Assembly: GCA_963817335.1 (NCBI GenBank)
Contig: CAWFNX010000001.1
Coordinates: 992,001 to 1,056,000 of the forward strand
Length of the DNA: 64,000 bases
Source: AV40 sp963817335
GTDB lineage: Bacteria > Verrucomicrobiota > Verrucomicrobiia > Chthoniobacterales > UBA10450
Reading direction: 5' to 3'
Shown here: in pieces, positions 15,512 to 23,732 of the stretch
How the letters are laid out: each line of letters opens with the position of its first letter
How positions within the stretch are numbered: position 1 is the stretch's first letter
Notes under the pieces: generated by a model
The model's input: the letters and a program-made list of their open reading frames with translations, nothing else
The model's database searches: none
Told to the model about the DNA's origin: nothing
Position numbers and translations under genes: made by a program

Positions 15512-16804
15512 TTGAAACTGCCGTTCAGCTTTTTCCTGGCCCTGCGTTATCTCAAACCGAAACGCACGTTTCTTTCCATCATCACGTTGATCTCGGTCCT
15601 CGGCGTTACTCTCGGCGTCACCGCGCTCATTGTTGTGATTTCGGTGATGACCGGATTCGATCGCGAGTTGCGCCAAAAGATTATGGATTTTGACGCCCAC
15701 GTCGTCGTGACCAGCGAAGATGTGATTCAAGATTGGCGTTCGCTGAAAACGAAAATCGACCACGTCCCCGGCGTGGTCGCCAGCGCGCCTTACGTGCAGG
15801 GACCCGTGATTGTCGAGTTTCAGAGTCAACGATTTGCGCCGCTTCTGCGCGGTGTCGATCCGACTCAGGAAGAAAAAGTCATCCCGATTCAGAAATTCAT
15901 AAAGCAGGGTAAACTCGATCTCGACAGCGAGTCGGCGGTACTCGGAATCGATCTGGCCCGGATACTCAAGATCCGGATTGGCGACAAATTGACGGTCTAT
16001 TCACCGGGCAATCTCGGACAAATACTCGACCAGATTAAGAAACTCGAGAATGCGAAAGGCGATCAGGAGAAGGCCGCGATCAATGATTTGCGCGACGTCG
16101 TGCTGCCAAAGGAATTGATTGTGACCGGGATTTTCGAAAGCGGCCGCTACGAATACGATTCCAAATATTTTCTGGTTCCGCTCTATGTCGGTCAGGAACT
16201 CTATAACCTGGGCGACTCTGTCCACGGCATCACGATCCGGGTCAGCGACCCTTACGGCGCCGACAAGGTCAAGGAATCGATCGAGAGTTTCATCGAGCCG
16301 CCGGTTTTTGCTCAGACTTGGATCGACTTAAATCATCAGTTTTTCGACGCCGTCCGGTTGGAACGTAATGTCATGTTCTTTTTGCTCTTGATAATCGTCG
16401 TGGTGGCGGCCTTTGGAATCATGAGCACGTTGATCACGGTCACGGTTCAGAAGCGCCGCGAAATCGGGATCGTGAAAGCGCTCGGCGCGACCATTTCCCA
16501 GATCATCTGGGTGTTTTTAGGGCAGGGGACAGTGGTCGGACTTTTCGGAACCCTGACCGGTCTCGGTCTCGGAATGACCCTGATTCGTTACCGCAACGAA
16601 TTCAGCCATTGGCTCGCGAATACCTTGCACATCGAGATTTTTCCGCGCGAAGTCTATCAATTCTCCGAGATACCAGCCCAGGTCGTTCCGCACGACGTCA
16701 CCGTGATTTGTATCAGCGCGTTCCTGATCTGCGCGGTCGCGGCTTTGATTCCGGCCTATTTCGCCGCGCGCCTCGATCCGGTGAAGGCGCTGCGTTACGA
16801 ATGA
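15512..16804 (+). CDS. Lipoprotein-releasing ABC permease LolC/LolE-like
   Basis: 430 residues with one N-terminal membrane helix (FLSIITLISVLGVTLGVTAL), a large periplasmic MacB-type domain, and three C-terminal helices of the FtsX domain. The coupling-helix region EIGIVKALGATISQI and C-terminal LDPVKALRYE are typical. LolC/E with the ATPase LolD moves lipoproteins from the inner to the outer membrane. No LolD-type ATPase gene is adjacent, which is unusual because the two are often linked. The start is TTG at 15512, and upstream there is no alternative beginning. Confidence 0.85.
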   Translation: MKLPFSFFLALRYLKPKRTFLSIITLISVLGVTLGVTALIVVISVMTGFDRELRQKIMDFDAHVVVTSEDVIQDWRSLKTKIDHVPGVVASAPYVQGPVIVEFQSQRFAPLLRGVDPTQEEKVIPIQKFIKQGKLDLDSESAVLGIDLARILKIRIGDKLTVYSPGNLGQILDQIKKLENAKGDQEKAAINDLRDVVLPKELIVTGIFESGRYEYDSKYFLVPLYVGQELYNLGDSVHGITIRVSDPYGADKVKESIESFIEPPVFAQTWIDLNHQFFDAVRLERNVMFFLLLIIVVVAAFGIMSTLITVTVQKRREIGIVKALGATISQIIWVFLGQGTVVGLFGTLTGLGLGMTLIRYRNEFSHWLANTLHIEIFPREVYQFSEIPAQVVPHDVTVICISAFLICAVAALIPAYFAARLDPVKALRYE

Positions 16805-17284
16805 TCAGCGTCTGCGGGCGCTGAATCGCATTCGGCTCAACAGAACATCGATTGCGCGAAACGTGTAATCATAACCGCCCGCCCATTCGCTGGCCCGCGG
16901 TCCGGCAACATTCAAAATGTCGATGTCATGATCGCGAATAAATGCGGCCATCAACGGCACCGCGTCTTCCGGCGAATATTTTGCGGCATCGATCAATCGA
17001 TGGGGCGCGCGTTGTTCGATGCAACAACCCACCGTGTAAGCCGTCCCGCCGCTCAACTCGTGAAAGTAAATCACGATTGTTCCGTCCGAGTCCTGAACGT
17101 TGCGCGCCGTTCGCTCATCCGGGCCGCCCTTTTTTAATTCGGTCATCGGGTAGCGATCTGGAATTTTCCCTTCTTCGTCGAGGCGGCCTTCCGGACACCA
17201 ACCGCCGCAAGGAACTCGATGCTTCATCGCAACGTCGAGCACTGCGCGATCAACTCCAGTTTGGCCTCCGGAAACAATTTTCAT
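16805..17284 (-). CDS. Putative molybdenum carrier (SLOG-like) protein
   Basis: 159 residues beginning MKIVSGGQTGVDRAVLDVAM. The sequences GGQTGVDRAxL, CGGWCPxGRxxEDG-like, TxxN and YTxxFR match the bacterial molybdenum-carrier-like family (Rossmann-like, SLOG superfamily). Family members resemble molybdenum cofactor carriers, but the ligand here is inferred. The gene is convergent with the LolC/E permease gene, and the two stop codons abut. Confidence 0.8.
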   Translation of the reverse strand: MKIVSGGQTGVDRAVLDVAMKHRVPCGGWCPEGRLDEEGKIPDRYPMTELKKGGPDERTARNVQDSDGTIVIYFHELSGGTAYTVGCCIEQRAPHRLIDAAKYSPEDAVPLMAAFIRDHDIDILNVAGPRASEWAGGYDYTFRAIDVLLSRMRFSARRR

Positions 17285-17285
17285 T

Positions 17286-17356
17286 GAGTTCTAGACAGAA
17301 TTAACACGATTCTGAGGATTGGAATCAGAAAATCCTGTAAATCCTGTTTAGTCCTG
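17286..17356. repeat. Intergenic repeat with CTAGAC/AATCCTGT words
   Basis: The stretch begins with TCTAGACAGAATTAAC and continues with AATCCTGTAAATCCTGTTTAG, an imperfect inverted repeat of 'ctagacaggattaacaggatt' type. A second copy is at 36918-36983. It lies directly upstream of the molybdenum-carrier-like gene. Confidence 0.5.
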
Positions 17357-17448
17357 TGGTGGCAGGCGTTTCGTCTGCATTTTTTCTGCTTTGGGTTGGG
17401 CGGTTAAGCGAACCGCCCGCGGGCGATTGAGGGCAATCGCCCCTACCT
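17357..17448. repeat. Two REP-like elements
   Basis: A first palindrome (GTGGTGGCAGGCGTTTCGTC, 17357-17376) has a degenerate GTAG head. The second (17398-17448) joins a GGGCGGTTAAGCGAACCGCCC hairpin to a GGGCGATTGAGGGCAATCGCCC hairpin and ends CCCTACC, the inverted GTAG foot. It stops 9 bases before the cupin gene's last codon. Confidence 0.7.
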
Positions 17449-17456
17449 GACTGATT

Positions 17457-17840
17457 TCAATCGCCGGTCGGGACGATGTCGGCCCGCTCGATCATCAGAA
17501 TCACGCAACGCTTCGGCGCGCGGGTCCGATGGCGAACCCCTTTTGGGACAACAAAACCCTGGCGCGGCGCGAGCTCGACGGTTTTGTCTTCGAGATCGAT
17601 CAAAAATTTCCCGTCGACCACAAAAAAGAATTCGTCGATGTCGTTGTGTTCGTGCCAGTGATACTCGCCCTCCAAAACGCCGATTCGCACTACTGAATCG
17701 TTCACTTGGCAAAGCGTTTGGTTGTACCACTTATCCGTGCACGCATCGGCCAGTTTCTGAACGTCGATCAACTCCAGCGGCCCGTGCAGGATGTTGAGAT
17801 AAGTCTTGTATGGAAAGTCTTGCGAATCTTTCGCAGCCAT
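17457..17840 (-). CDS. Single-domain cupin protein
   Basis: 127 residues. The cupin motif 1 is GEYHWHEHNDIDEFFFVVDG (His, His, Glu metal ligands), and motif 2 is PRQGFVVPKGVRHRTRAP (PxGxxH). A small stand-alone cupin can bind a metal and a small acid or sugar, but the substrate is unknown. Two longer cupins follow upstream on the same strand, separated by REP elements. The C-terminal codons run into GGCGATTGA, the sequence recurring in the neighbouring repeats. Confidence 0.82.
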   Translation of the reverse strand: MAAKDSQDFPYKTYLNILHGPLELIDVQKLADACTDKWYNQTLCQVNDSVVRIGVLEGEYHWHEHNDIDEFFFVVDGKFLIDLEDKTVELAPRQGFVVPKGVRHRTRAPKRCVILMIERADIVPTGD

Positions 17841-17856
17841 GATGTCGATCTTAGTT

Positions 17857-18003
17857 GTAGCGGCAGGCGTGTCGCCTGCAAGTTTTCAGGTAGCGGCGGT
17901 TCACCGAACCGCCATGGCGATTGAGGTCAATTCTGCCGCTCTGCGGCAATCTAAAAGCGGGCTCTTACTGAATGCACTAGCGGGAGCGTAATCGCCTCTA
18001 CCT
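17857..18003. repeat. REP element and 115-base composite REP block
   Basis: GTAGCGGCAGGCGTGTCGCC (17857-17876) is a GTAG-headed palindrome. From 17889 a composite element starts GGTAGCGGCGGTTCACCGAA, continues through the CGATTGAGGTCAAT half, a CTGCCGCTCTGCGGCAAT hairpin and a CGGGAGCGTAATCGCCTC stretch, and ends CTACC (18003). In inverted form it closely matches the element at 23728-23844, and its first 35 bases are identical to the insert in ftsY. Confidence 0.75.
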
Positions 18004-18007
18004 GGAT

Positions 18008-18517
18008 TTACTCTTCACCGTCGAAGTAATCGACCTCTTTACCTTTAATCACCACGCGGTCCGCTTGTGATGTCTTGTTCGCTTTCCATTTCTTGCTGTC
18101 AGGATAAAACGCCGATTCGCCGACCGGATTATCGGCAATCACATAATAAATAAGGTCGGTATCTCCAGAGTTCGTGATCTGGTGCGGCTCGTTAGGCCCG
18201 AAGATGAAGGCATCGCCTGCGCCGACTTCGGTGGTGCCGTCTTTGTCGCGCACCGATGCTTTGCCGCTGACGATCAAATACATTTCCCATTGGGCCGAGT
18301 GCGCGTGGAAAGGGAAATTCGGTTTGCCCGGTGGCATGCGGTTCAATTCCAGATCGAATGGATGATGTTCCTCCGCATCGCTTGAGATGCGGTGGCCCGA
18401 TTCCCGGGCCCGACCGCGCTTGAGCGCTTCCGAGATTCCCGTGAACGAAACCGCGTAATTGCCCTTTGGCGATTGCCACGGGTCTTCCTTGATCTCGCTA
18501 ATGTTTACTTTGTGCAT
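18008..18517 (-). CDS. Cupin-fold protein (tandem copy 1)
   Basis: 169 residues. Cupin motif FPFHAHSAQWEMYLIVSGKA is followed by GDAFIFGPNEPHQITNSG. The C-terminus ends in DYFDGEE. The protein is similar along its length to the adjacent cupin at 18603-19088 (shared QSPKGN, VIADNP, ESCFYPDS-like and VIKGxEVDYFDGEE), so the two are tandem paralogues. The metal-binding residues are kept. Its function is not known. It probably binds or modifies a small molecule. The start at 18515-18517 is where homology to the paralogue begins. Confidence 0.82.
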   Translation of the reverse strand: MHKVNISEIKEDPWQSPKGNYAVSFTGISEALKRGRARESGHRISSDAEEHHPFDLELNRMPPGKPNFPFHAHSAQWEMYLIVSGKASVRDKDGTTEVGAGDAFIFGPNEPHQITNSGDTDLIYYVIADNPVGESAFYPDSKKWKANKTSQADRVVIKGKEVDYFDGEE

Positions 18518-18602
18518 TCCAGGAAATTCAATTTGGAAACCAGGAAACCATGAAAAATAAGAATTATTAAACCTTAAAAATTCCCGATTTCTGGCTTCCG
18601 AA

Positions 18603-19088
18603 TTACTCCTCTCCATCGAAGTAATCGGCCTCCGTTCCTTTCACGATCACTTCCTCGCCGTTCTCCTTCCAGACCGCGAACTTGCCGCTGTCCGGATAAA
18701 AACAGGAATCGCCGCGTGGATTATCGGCGATCACGTAGTAAACAAAATCGTCGTCGCCCGCGTTGGAGAGCTGGTGCGCTTCGCCCGGTCCAAAGAAAAA
18801 CGCATCGCCGGGACCGACTTCGGTCCAATTATCCTTGTCGCGAACGTTTCCCTTACCAGAGACCACGAGATAAAGCTCCGATTCAGTCGAATGCGAATGA
18901 TATGGGCAAAGCGATTTGCCCGGCGGAATGCTGACCAGCGCGAGATCGAACGGCCACCGCTTCGCCAAGTCGAGTGATTCCGGATCTCGCCCAAGCGCTA
19001 CCGAAATATTTTTAGTTCGCCGCCCAAACTTTCCCTTCGGCGACTGCCGCTCCTGCCATTCAACGTCTTTCAAATTAACTTTGCGCAT
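18603..19088 (-). CDS. Cupin-fold protein (tandem copy 2)
   Basis: 161 residues, starting MRKVNLKDVEWQERQSPKGK. Motif 1 is CPYHSHSTESELYLVVSGKG, and motif 2 is GDAFFFGPGEAHQLSNAG. The tail is TEADYFDGEE, as in the downstream paralogue. The intergenic 85 bases are AT-rich with no promoter that I recognise, so the pair may form one transcription unit. Function unknown. Confidence 0.82.
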   Translation of the reverse strand: MRKVNLKDVEWQERQSPKGKFGRRTKNISVALGRDPESLDLAKRWPFDLALVSIPPGKSLCPYHSHSTESELYLVVSGKGNVRDKDNWTEVGPGDAFFFGPGEAHQLSNAGDDDFVYYVIADNPRGDSCFYPDSGKFAVWKENGEEVIVKGTEADYFDGEE

Positions 19089-19149
19089 ACAGCTTTAACT
19101 TTGATTATACAAACTCGCCAGGTTCGCCTTCCTGTTTAGCTCAGTCTTG

Positions 19150-19312
19150 TGAGCGATCCTCTGGCAATAGCACAGCGCTTTTAGCGCTCGGAATCCAAAT
19201 ACACATTGAAACAAGTCCCGCACGGGACGGCAGAACAATTCTTTCGTCCCAATGGGACTAGAAAAGGATGTTATGAATGACCCAGCGTTGAAACGCTGGG
19301 CTATCTCCAAAA
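19150..19312. repeat. Cluster of short palindromic repeats
   Basis: The cluster includes AGCGCTTTTAGCGCT, CCCGCACGGG, GTCCCAATGGGAC and CCCAGCGTTGAAACGCTGGG. The last is a perfect 8-base-arm hairpin of a kind often dispersed between genes in this group of genomes. No coding signal is seen here. It lies between cupin copy 2 and the LigD-type polymerase gene. Confidence 0.6.
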
Positions 19313-19315
19313 CCG

Positions 19316-20233
19316 TCACAGCTTCCATTTCTTGGGCAGTTTTTGTTTCAATTTCTCGACCGGCGCGAAGAGGTCGCCCATTTTTTTTACACGCTCAACG
19401 GTTTTGTCGGAACGAAATTTCAGCAGATCGGCTTTTTTCTTTTTCAGGCAGTTTTCGACTTCGTCCCAGGTGACCGGGGTTGAGACGGTCGGTTCTTCCT
19501 TCGCACGCAAAGAATAAACGCAGATCGTCGTTTTGTGTTCATCGTTCTGGCTCCAGTCGACAAACACTTTTCCTTTTCGCAGCGTCCTGGACATGTTGGA
19601 CGTGACCAAGTTGCCGTGTTCGCCTTCGAGAAGTTGGGCGAGAGCGCGCGACAGACCCTTGGTTTGATCGAACGTGACCGGCGTATTCAACGGGACGTAA
19701 ACCTGTAATCCCTTCGATCCGCTCGTTTTGGCGAACGATTTCAGCTTCATTGCGCCGAGTAAATCGCGCAGCCAAAGTCCGACCTGACAGCATTGAACGA
19801 TGTCGGCCGGCGCGCCGGGATCGAGATCGAACACCATCATGGTTGGTCGCGCGACGTCCTTCTTTTTCGCGAGCGAGGTGTGCAGTTCGAGATCGGCCAG
19901 ATTCGCGGCCCAGACCAGGGTCGGCAAATCCTGCGCGAGACAATAATTCATGAACCGATTGTTGCCTTCGCTCCAAACTTTCGCCGTCTGGACCCATTTC
20001 GGGCGGTGGGTTGGACAATTTTTTTCGTAAAAGAACTCTTTGTCCACGCCGTTCGGATAACGCTTCATGGTGAGCGGCCGATCTTGGAGATGCGGCAACA
20101 ACACCGGCGCGATCTTGATGTAGTAATCGATCACCTGGCCTTTGGTGAATCCGACTTTCGGATAAAGCACCTTGTCCAGGTTCGAGACTGACAGCTTTTT
20201 CCCTTTAACAACGAGCTCGGCTTTATTGGGCAT
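19316..20233 (-). CDS. Stand-alone LigD-type polymerase/primase domain protein
   Basis: 305 residues covering the archaeo-eukaryotic primase-like polymerase domain of bacterial LigD. The catalytic acidic motif is VFDLDPG (136-138), and the later FVDWSQND is the typical motif near residue 240. The N-terminal KLSVSNLDKVLYP and HLQDRPLTMKRYPNG complete the family pattern. LigD polymerases extend ends during non-homologous end joining. The ligase and phosphoesterase domains are absent, and no Ku gene is visible. The ATG at 20231-20233 marks the start of homology, whereas a longer frame continues upstream. Confidence 0.88.
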   Translation of the reverse strand: MPNKAELVVKGKKLSVSNLDKVLYPKVGFTKGQVIDYYIKIAPVLLPHLQDRPLTMKRYPNGVDKEFFYEKNCPTHRPKWVQTAKVWSEGNNRFMNYCLAQDLPTLVWAANLADLELHTSLAKKKDVARPTMMVFDLDPGAPADIVQCCQVGLWLRDLLGAMKLKSFAKTSGSKGLQVYVPLNTPVTFDQTKGLSRALAQLLEGEHGNLVTSNMSRTLRKGKVFVDWSQNDEHKTTICVYSLRAKEEPTVSTPVTWDEVENCLKKKKADLLKFRSDKTVERVKKMGDLFAPVEKLKQKLPKKWKL

Positions 20234-20362
20234 GAGAACAAAACGTTCAACGCCCAAACCCGAACGTCCAATGCCGAATTTCAGAAAAAAGAATTCGGAA
20301 ACCATGAATCCAGGAAATCTGCCGAAAATTCCTGGTTTCCTGGGTTCCTAATTAGTCTTCTC

Positions 20363-21559
20363 TTAGGCGAAGAAACGCTCGGGCGAGAGCATCGGTTGCG
20401 GTTTGCAAATGCGCGCTACGCAATGTTCCCAGCTTTCGTGCCCGCTCAGGATCTCGATTTCCACCCGCATGAAATAAATCGGGACTTTCAATTCCGCTTC
20501 CGGCAAACGCGGCATGCGGACCGCGTCTTTCTCGGTCGTGATGATCATCGACAAATCGCGCCGGATGCAGCGGTTCATGAAACTCCGAATCTCGTTCTCA
20601 GTGAAGTAATGGTGGTCGATGTAACGCAGTCCGAGGTTGACGTTCGCGCCGAGTTTCTTGAGGGCGCCTTCAAAACTCTCCGGGACTGCGATTGCGCAGA
20701 TCGACCCAACGAACGCGCCCCGCAGGCGATCGAGCATCAGCCGTTCGCCAGTATAAAGGTTTTGGAGATACAGCGGGCGATGCGCGCATTCGATGATCTC
20801 GGCGGTGCGATTGTAACGCCGAATCCGCTCGATCAATTCGTCGTTCGGTTCGCCGGTGTTCTTGGTGATGAAAATGTAACTCGCGCGTCGCAAATTACGC
20901 GGCGGCTCTCGCAAAGTCCCACGTGGCAGAAGAAACTCGTTGCCGAACGGCGCCTGCCGGTCAACCAGCACGATGTCGAGCCGGTGTTTGAGATGGAGAT
21001 GTTGTAAACCGTCATCGAGCAGAAGAGTGTCGACTTTCCATTTGTCGATCGCGTAACGGCCGCTTTTGACCCGGTCCTTGTCGACCAAGACGATCACGTC
21101 CTTCAGATTGTGTGCAAGCATGTAAGGCTCATCACCGGCAGTCAGCGAATCGAGCAGCAAAGATTTTCCGTCGGAAACAACGCGCGGCGGATCTACCGTC
21201 GAGCCAAAGATTCGGTCTAACCAATTCCGCTTGGTGGGTTTCGGCTGACTTTTGTAACCGCGACTCAGGATCGCCACCCGGCGTCCGCCGACTTGCAACG
21301 CCCGCGCGAATTTCTCGACCACCGGAGTTTTGCCGGTGCCGCCAACAGTTAAATTGCCAATGCTGATCACCAGGCAACCCAACGTGCGTTCGCGAAAAAT
21401 CCGTTTTCGGTACAAATAGAGCCGAAGCTGGACGATGCGCTCATAAACGAAAGAGAGCGCGTAAAGTATTCCGCGCAAAACGCCGGCCCGAAATCCCCGA
21501 CGCCGGCCGAGGACGACGTCAATCCCGAACTGCTCTAGATTTTCAAGTCTGCGACCCAC
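20363..21559 (-). CDS. lpxK: Tetraacyldisaccharide 4'-kinase LpxK
   Basis: Phosphorylates the lipid A disaccharide at the inner membrane. 398 residues. The Walker A-type loop is VISIGNLTVGGTGKTPVV (about 65-82), preceded by a membrane-associated N-terminal helix. Other blocks are SRGYK and LLDDGLQHxxL. The pathway gene lpxB lies 41 kb away at the window end. It follows thrB by 4 bases on the same strand and is thus probably translated from the same transcript. Confidence 0.93.
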   Translation of the reverse strand: MGRRLENLEQFGIDVVLGRRRGFRAGVLRGILYALSFVYERIVQLRLYLYRKRIFRERTLGCLVISIGNLTVGGTGKTPVVEKFARALQVGGRRVAILSRGYKSQPKPTKRNWLDRIFGSTVDPPRVVSDGKSLLLDSLTAGDEPYMLAHNLKDVIVLVDKDRVKSGRYAIDKWKVDTLLLDDGLQHLHLKHRLDIVLVDRQAPFGNEFLLPRGTLREPPRNLRRASYIFITKNTGEPNDELIERIRRYNRTAEIIECAHRPLYLQNLYTGERLMLDRLRGAFVGSICAIAVPESFEGALKKLGANVNLGLRYIDHHYFTENEIRSFMNRCIRRDLSMIITTEKDAVRMPRLPEAELKVPIYFMRVEIEILSGHESWEHCVARICKPQPMLSPERFFA

Positions 21560-21563
21560 GAAG

Positions 21564-22424
21564 TTAGTTGATGGTTGATAGTTGAGAGTTGATAGAGACG
21601 CCGTGATTGTCGGCTGTGGTGACGATGATCTGCGCGCGCGTTTTTGAGGCGCGCTTCATCGCAGCGCCTATTTTTTGGGCATTTTGTAACGTCACCGCGC
21701 AGATGGTCGAGCCGGAGCCGCTCAAAAACGCTCCCAGCGCGCCGGCTCTTTCTGCCGCAGCGATGACCCGTGGCAAAAACGGAATCAGTTTTCTGCGAAA
21801 CGGTTGGTGGAGTTGATCGGCGAAAGCGCCGCGCAAATTCTCGTAATTGCGCGAAGCGAATGCCGCCGCGATCGCGCTGGCGTTTCCCGCGCTCTGGATC
21901 GCGCTGAGACGTGAAATTTTCGCGGGCAGGATTTTGCGCGCGGCGGTTGTTCGAATTTCGAAATCAGGAATCACGAGGACGAATTTTAGCTTCGATGCCA
22001 CCGGGAAGCGCTGAACATTTTCAGCGCGCGAGACGGTGAACCCGCCGAAACTCGCGGGGGCGGCGTTGTCCGGGTGACCTTCCAATTCTGCACAAAGGCG
22101 AAAAATCGACAACCGATCGAGGGGCCGGCCGGAGAGCTCATTCAACCCGTGTAAAATACCGAGCCGGATGGTGGCACTGCTGCCCAAACCGCGGCAGCGT
22201 GGAACCTTTTCCTTTGCCGAACAGGAAAACGAAAGTCGCGATCGTTTTGTTCGTCGAAAAAATGCGTCGCCGGCTTCTGCGACGATTTTTTCCTGACGGG
22301 TCCGATGATCCGCTCGACGGGTCGTGATCGAGTTATAAATGCGCAACGCGACACCGAGACAATCGAAACCCGGACCCAGGTTCGAAGTGCTCGCTGGGAC
22401 ACGAATGGTGACTTGTTGCCTCAT
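21564..22424 (-). CDS. thrB: Homoserine kinase ThrB
   Basis: GHMP kinase that phosphorylates homoserine in threonine synthesis. 286 residues. The N-terminal motif is VPASTSNLGPGFDCLG, the ATP-binding Gly/Ser-rich loop VPRCRGLGSSATIRL, and the C-terminal GALGAFLSGSGSTI the GHMP motif 3. A frame continues 11 codons upstream, but homology starts at the ATG at 22422-22424. The C-terminal tail (VSINSQLSTIN) is read from a run of 'ttgatag' type words and is probably not conserved. A REP element sits 12 bases upstream of the start. Confidence 0.88.
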   Translation of the reverse strand: MRQQVTIRVPASTSNLGPGFDCLGVALRIYNSITTRRADHRTRQEKIVAEAGDAFFRRTKRSRLSFSCSAKEKVPRCRGLGSSATIRLGILHGLNELSGRPLDRLSIFRLCAELEGHPDNAAPASFGGFTVSRAENVQRFPVASKLKFVLVIPDFEIRTTAARKILPAKISRLSAIQSAGNASAIAAAFASRNYENLRGAFADQLHQPFRRKLIPFLPRVIAAAERAGALGAFLSGSGSTICAVTLQNAQKIGAAMKRASKTRAQIIVTTADNHGVSINSQLSTIN

Positions 22425-22436
22425 TGCGATTTTAAA

Positions 22437-22492
22437 GGTAGGGGCGATTGCCCTCAATCGCCCGCGGGCGGTTCGGTGAACCGCCGCTACCT
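22437..22492. repeat. REP pair between divergent genes
   Basis: An inverted pair: GGTAGGGGCGATTGCCCTCAA, CGGGCGGTTCGGTGAACCGCC, GCTACC. Both ends have the GTAG/CTAC foot. It occupies most of the 86-base gap between thrB and the rRNA methyltransferase, so any promoters there must overlap it or lie within the genes. Confidence 0.75.
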
Positions 22493-22510
22493 ATTCGATA
22501 AAACGACTGA

Positions 22511-23425
22511 ATGAACAAGAACCAATGGATCGAGGCGGACCTGCTTCGCGCGTTTGATGCCGAAGGCACAAATTCCCACCGGCTCTGCACGATCGATGAT
22601 GGTTGGGCGGAACGGTTTGGCGCCGACGTTCTTATTTCATTTAGATCAAACGCTGCCCGTGATCGCCTCGTGTCCGAACTCCAAACGTGGGCGACTTCTA
22701 CGAACGTTCAGTTCAATCGCGTGTTTGGCCGTTTTCTCCCGAGGAAAAACGAAGAACGCGAAAGGCCCACCCTGCTTCAAGGGAACGGGGGCCAGAGTCT
22801 GCAAACAATCGCCAACGAAAATCACTTAAAGTTTGGAATAGATTTTGACGCAGGCTACTCGGTCGGACTCTTTGTCGACCAACGCGAGAACCGCCGATTC
22901 GTTCGGCATGCGAAATCGAAGAAGGTTTTGAATTGCTTTGCCTACACCTGTTCGTTCTCCGTTGTGGCGGCTACGGTCGGCGCGCACACCGTGAGCGTCG
23001 ACTTATCCAAGAAGTCCCTGGAGCGTGGACGCCAGAATTTCGCCCTCAACCAATTATCGACTGAGGGACACCAATTCATGGCCGATGATGTGCGCCCGGT
23101 TCTGGGACGGTTGGCGCGCCGCGGCGAAAAATTCGACATGATCATTCTCGATCCACCTACATTTTCGCGGACCAAGGGCGGTGCGGCTTTTCATGTGGAA
23201 AACGATTTCGAAGCCCTGATTGCCGCAGCGGTGGAAATCGCCGATCGCAGCGCTCGCATTCTGCTTTCGACGAATTGCGAAACCTTGACCGAGCAAGCGC
23301 TGGAGCGGATGGCTCGTTATTCATTGAAATTGTCGAGGCGCTCGGGCGCGTTGCATCGGGAACCGAAGCCGGCCGATTTTCCGGCGGGCTCCGGGGCGCG
23401 ATCGATTTGGATGACTTTACGTTGA
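22511..23425 (+). CDS. Class I SAM-dependent rRNA methyltransferase (RlmI/RlmK-like)
   Basis: 304 residues. The Rossmann-type SAM-binding region starts at SKKVLNCFAYTCSFSVVAATVGA, preceded by GLFVDQRENRRFVR. The catalytic motif is ILDPPTFSRTKGG. These are hallmarks of the SAM-methyltransferase family that modifies cytosine C5 or guanine in large-subunit rRNA (RlmI/RlmK relatives). The N-terminal region lacks a clear PUA domain. The exact rRNA position is not inferable. Confidence 0.85.
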   Translation: MNKNQWIEADLLRAFDAEGTNSHRLCTIDDGWAERFGADVLISFRSNAARDRLVSELQTWATSTNVQFNRVFGRFLPRKNEERERPTLLQGNGGQSLQTIANENHLKFGIDFDAGYSVGLFVDQRENRRFVRHAKSKKVLNCFAYTCSFSVVAATVGAHTVSVDLSKKSLERGRQNFALNQLSTEGHQFMADDVRPVLGRLARRGEKFDMIILDPPTFSRTKGGAAFHVENDFEALIAAAVEIADRSARILLSTNCETLTEQALERMARYSLKLSRRSGALHREPKPADFPAGSGARSIWMTLR

Positions 23426-23456
23426 CCCCGACCGAGTCGCGGACAATCGTTAACCA

Positions 23457-23732
23457 ATGAATGGACGACATGAGGATCTGGCCGAACGCGGCCTCCGTTA
23501 TACGCGCGAGCATTTCGATGAGCTTCTGACCGAAACCGAAACCTACGTCCGACAAAACCCGGTGCAGTCACTGGCTTTCGCGGTGCTTGCCGGATTCGTT
23601 TTGAATCGACTTGGTATCGGTCGAATCTTGAGCGGAGTTGTGCGGCTTTTGCTGTTCGCGTTGAAACCAGCAGTCCTGATTTACGGCGCGGCCAAATTGT
23701 ACGAAGCGACCCAGGAAGAAGAAACCAGGTAG
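23457..23732 (+). CDS. Small membrane protein, DUF883-like
   Basis: 91 residues. A helical, charged N-terminal part (RYTREHFDELLTETETYVRQ) precedes a hydrophobic segment PVQSLAFAVLAGFVLNRLG and a second hydrophobic stretch at 56-77. This layout resembles the C-terminal part of ElaB/YqjD (DUF883) ribosome-tethering proteins, without strong identity. The stop codon TAG lies in the GGTAG edge of the adjoining REP block. The gene starts 32 bases after the methyltransferase. Confidence 0.65.
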   Translation: MNGRHEDLAERGLRYTREHFDELLTETETYVRQNPVQSLAFAVLAGFVLNRLGIGRILSGVVRLLLFALKPAVLIYGAAKLYEATQEEETR

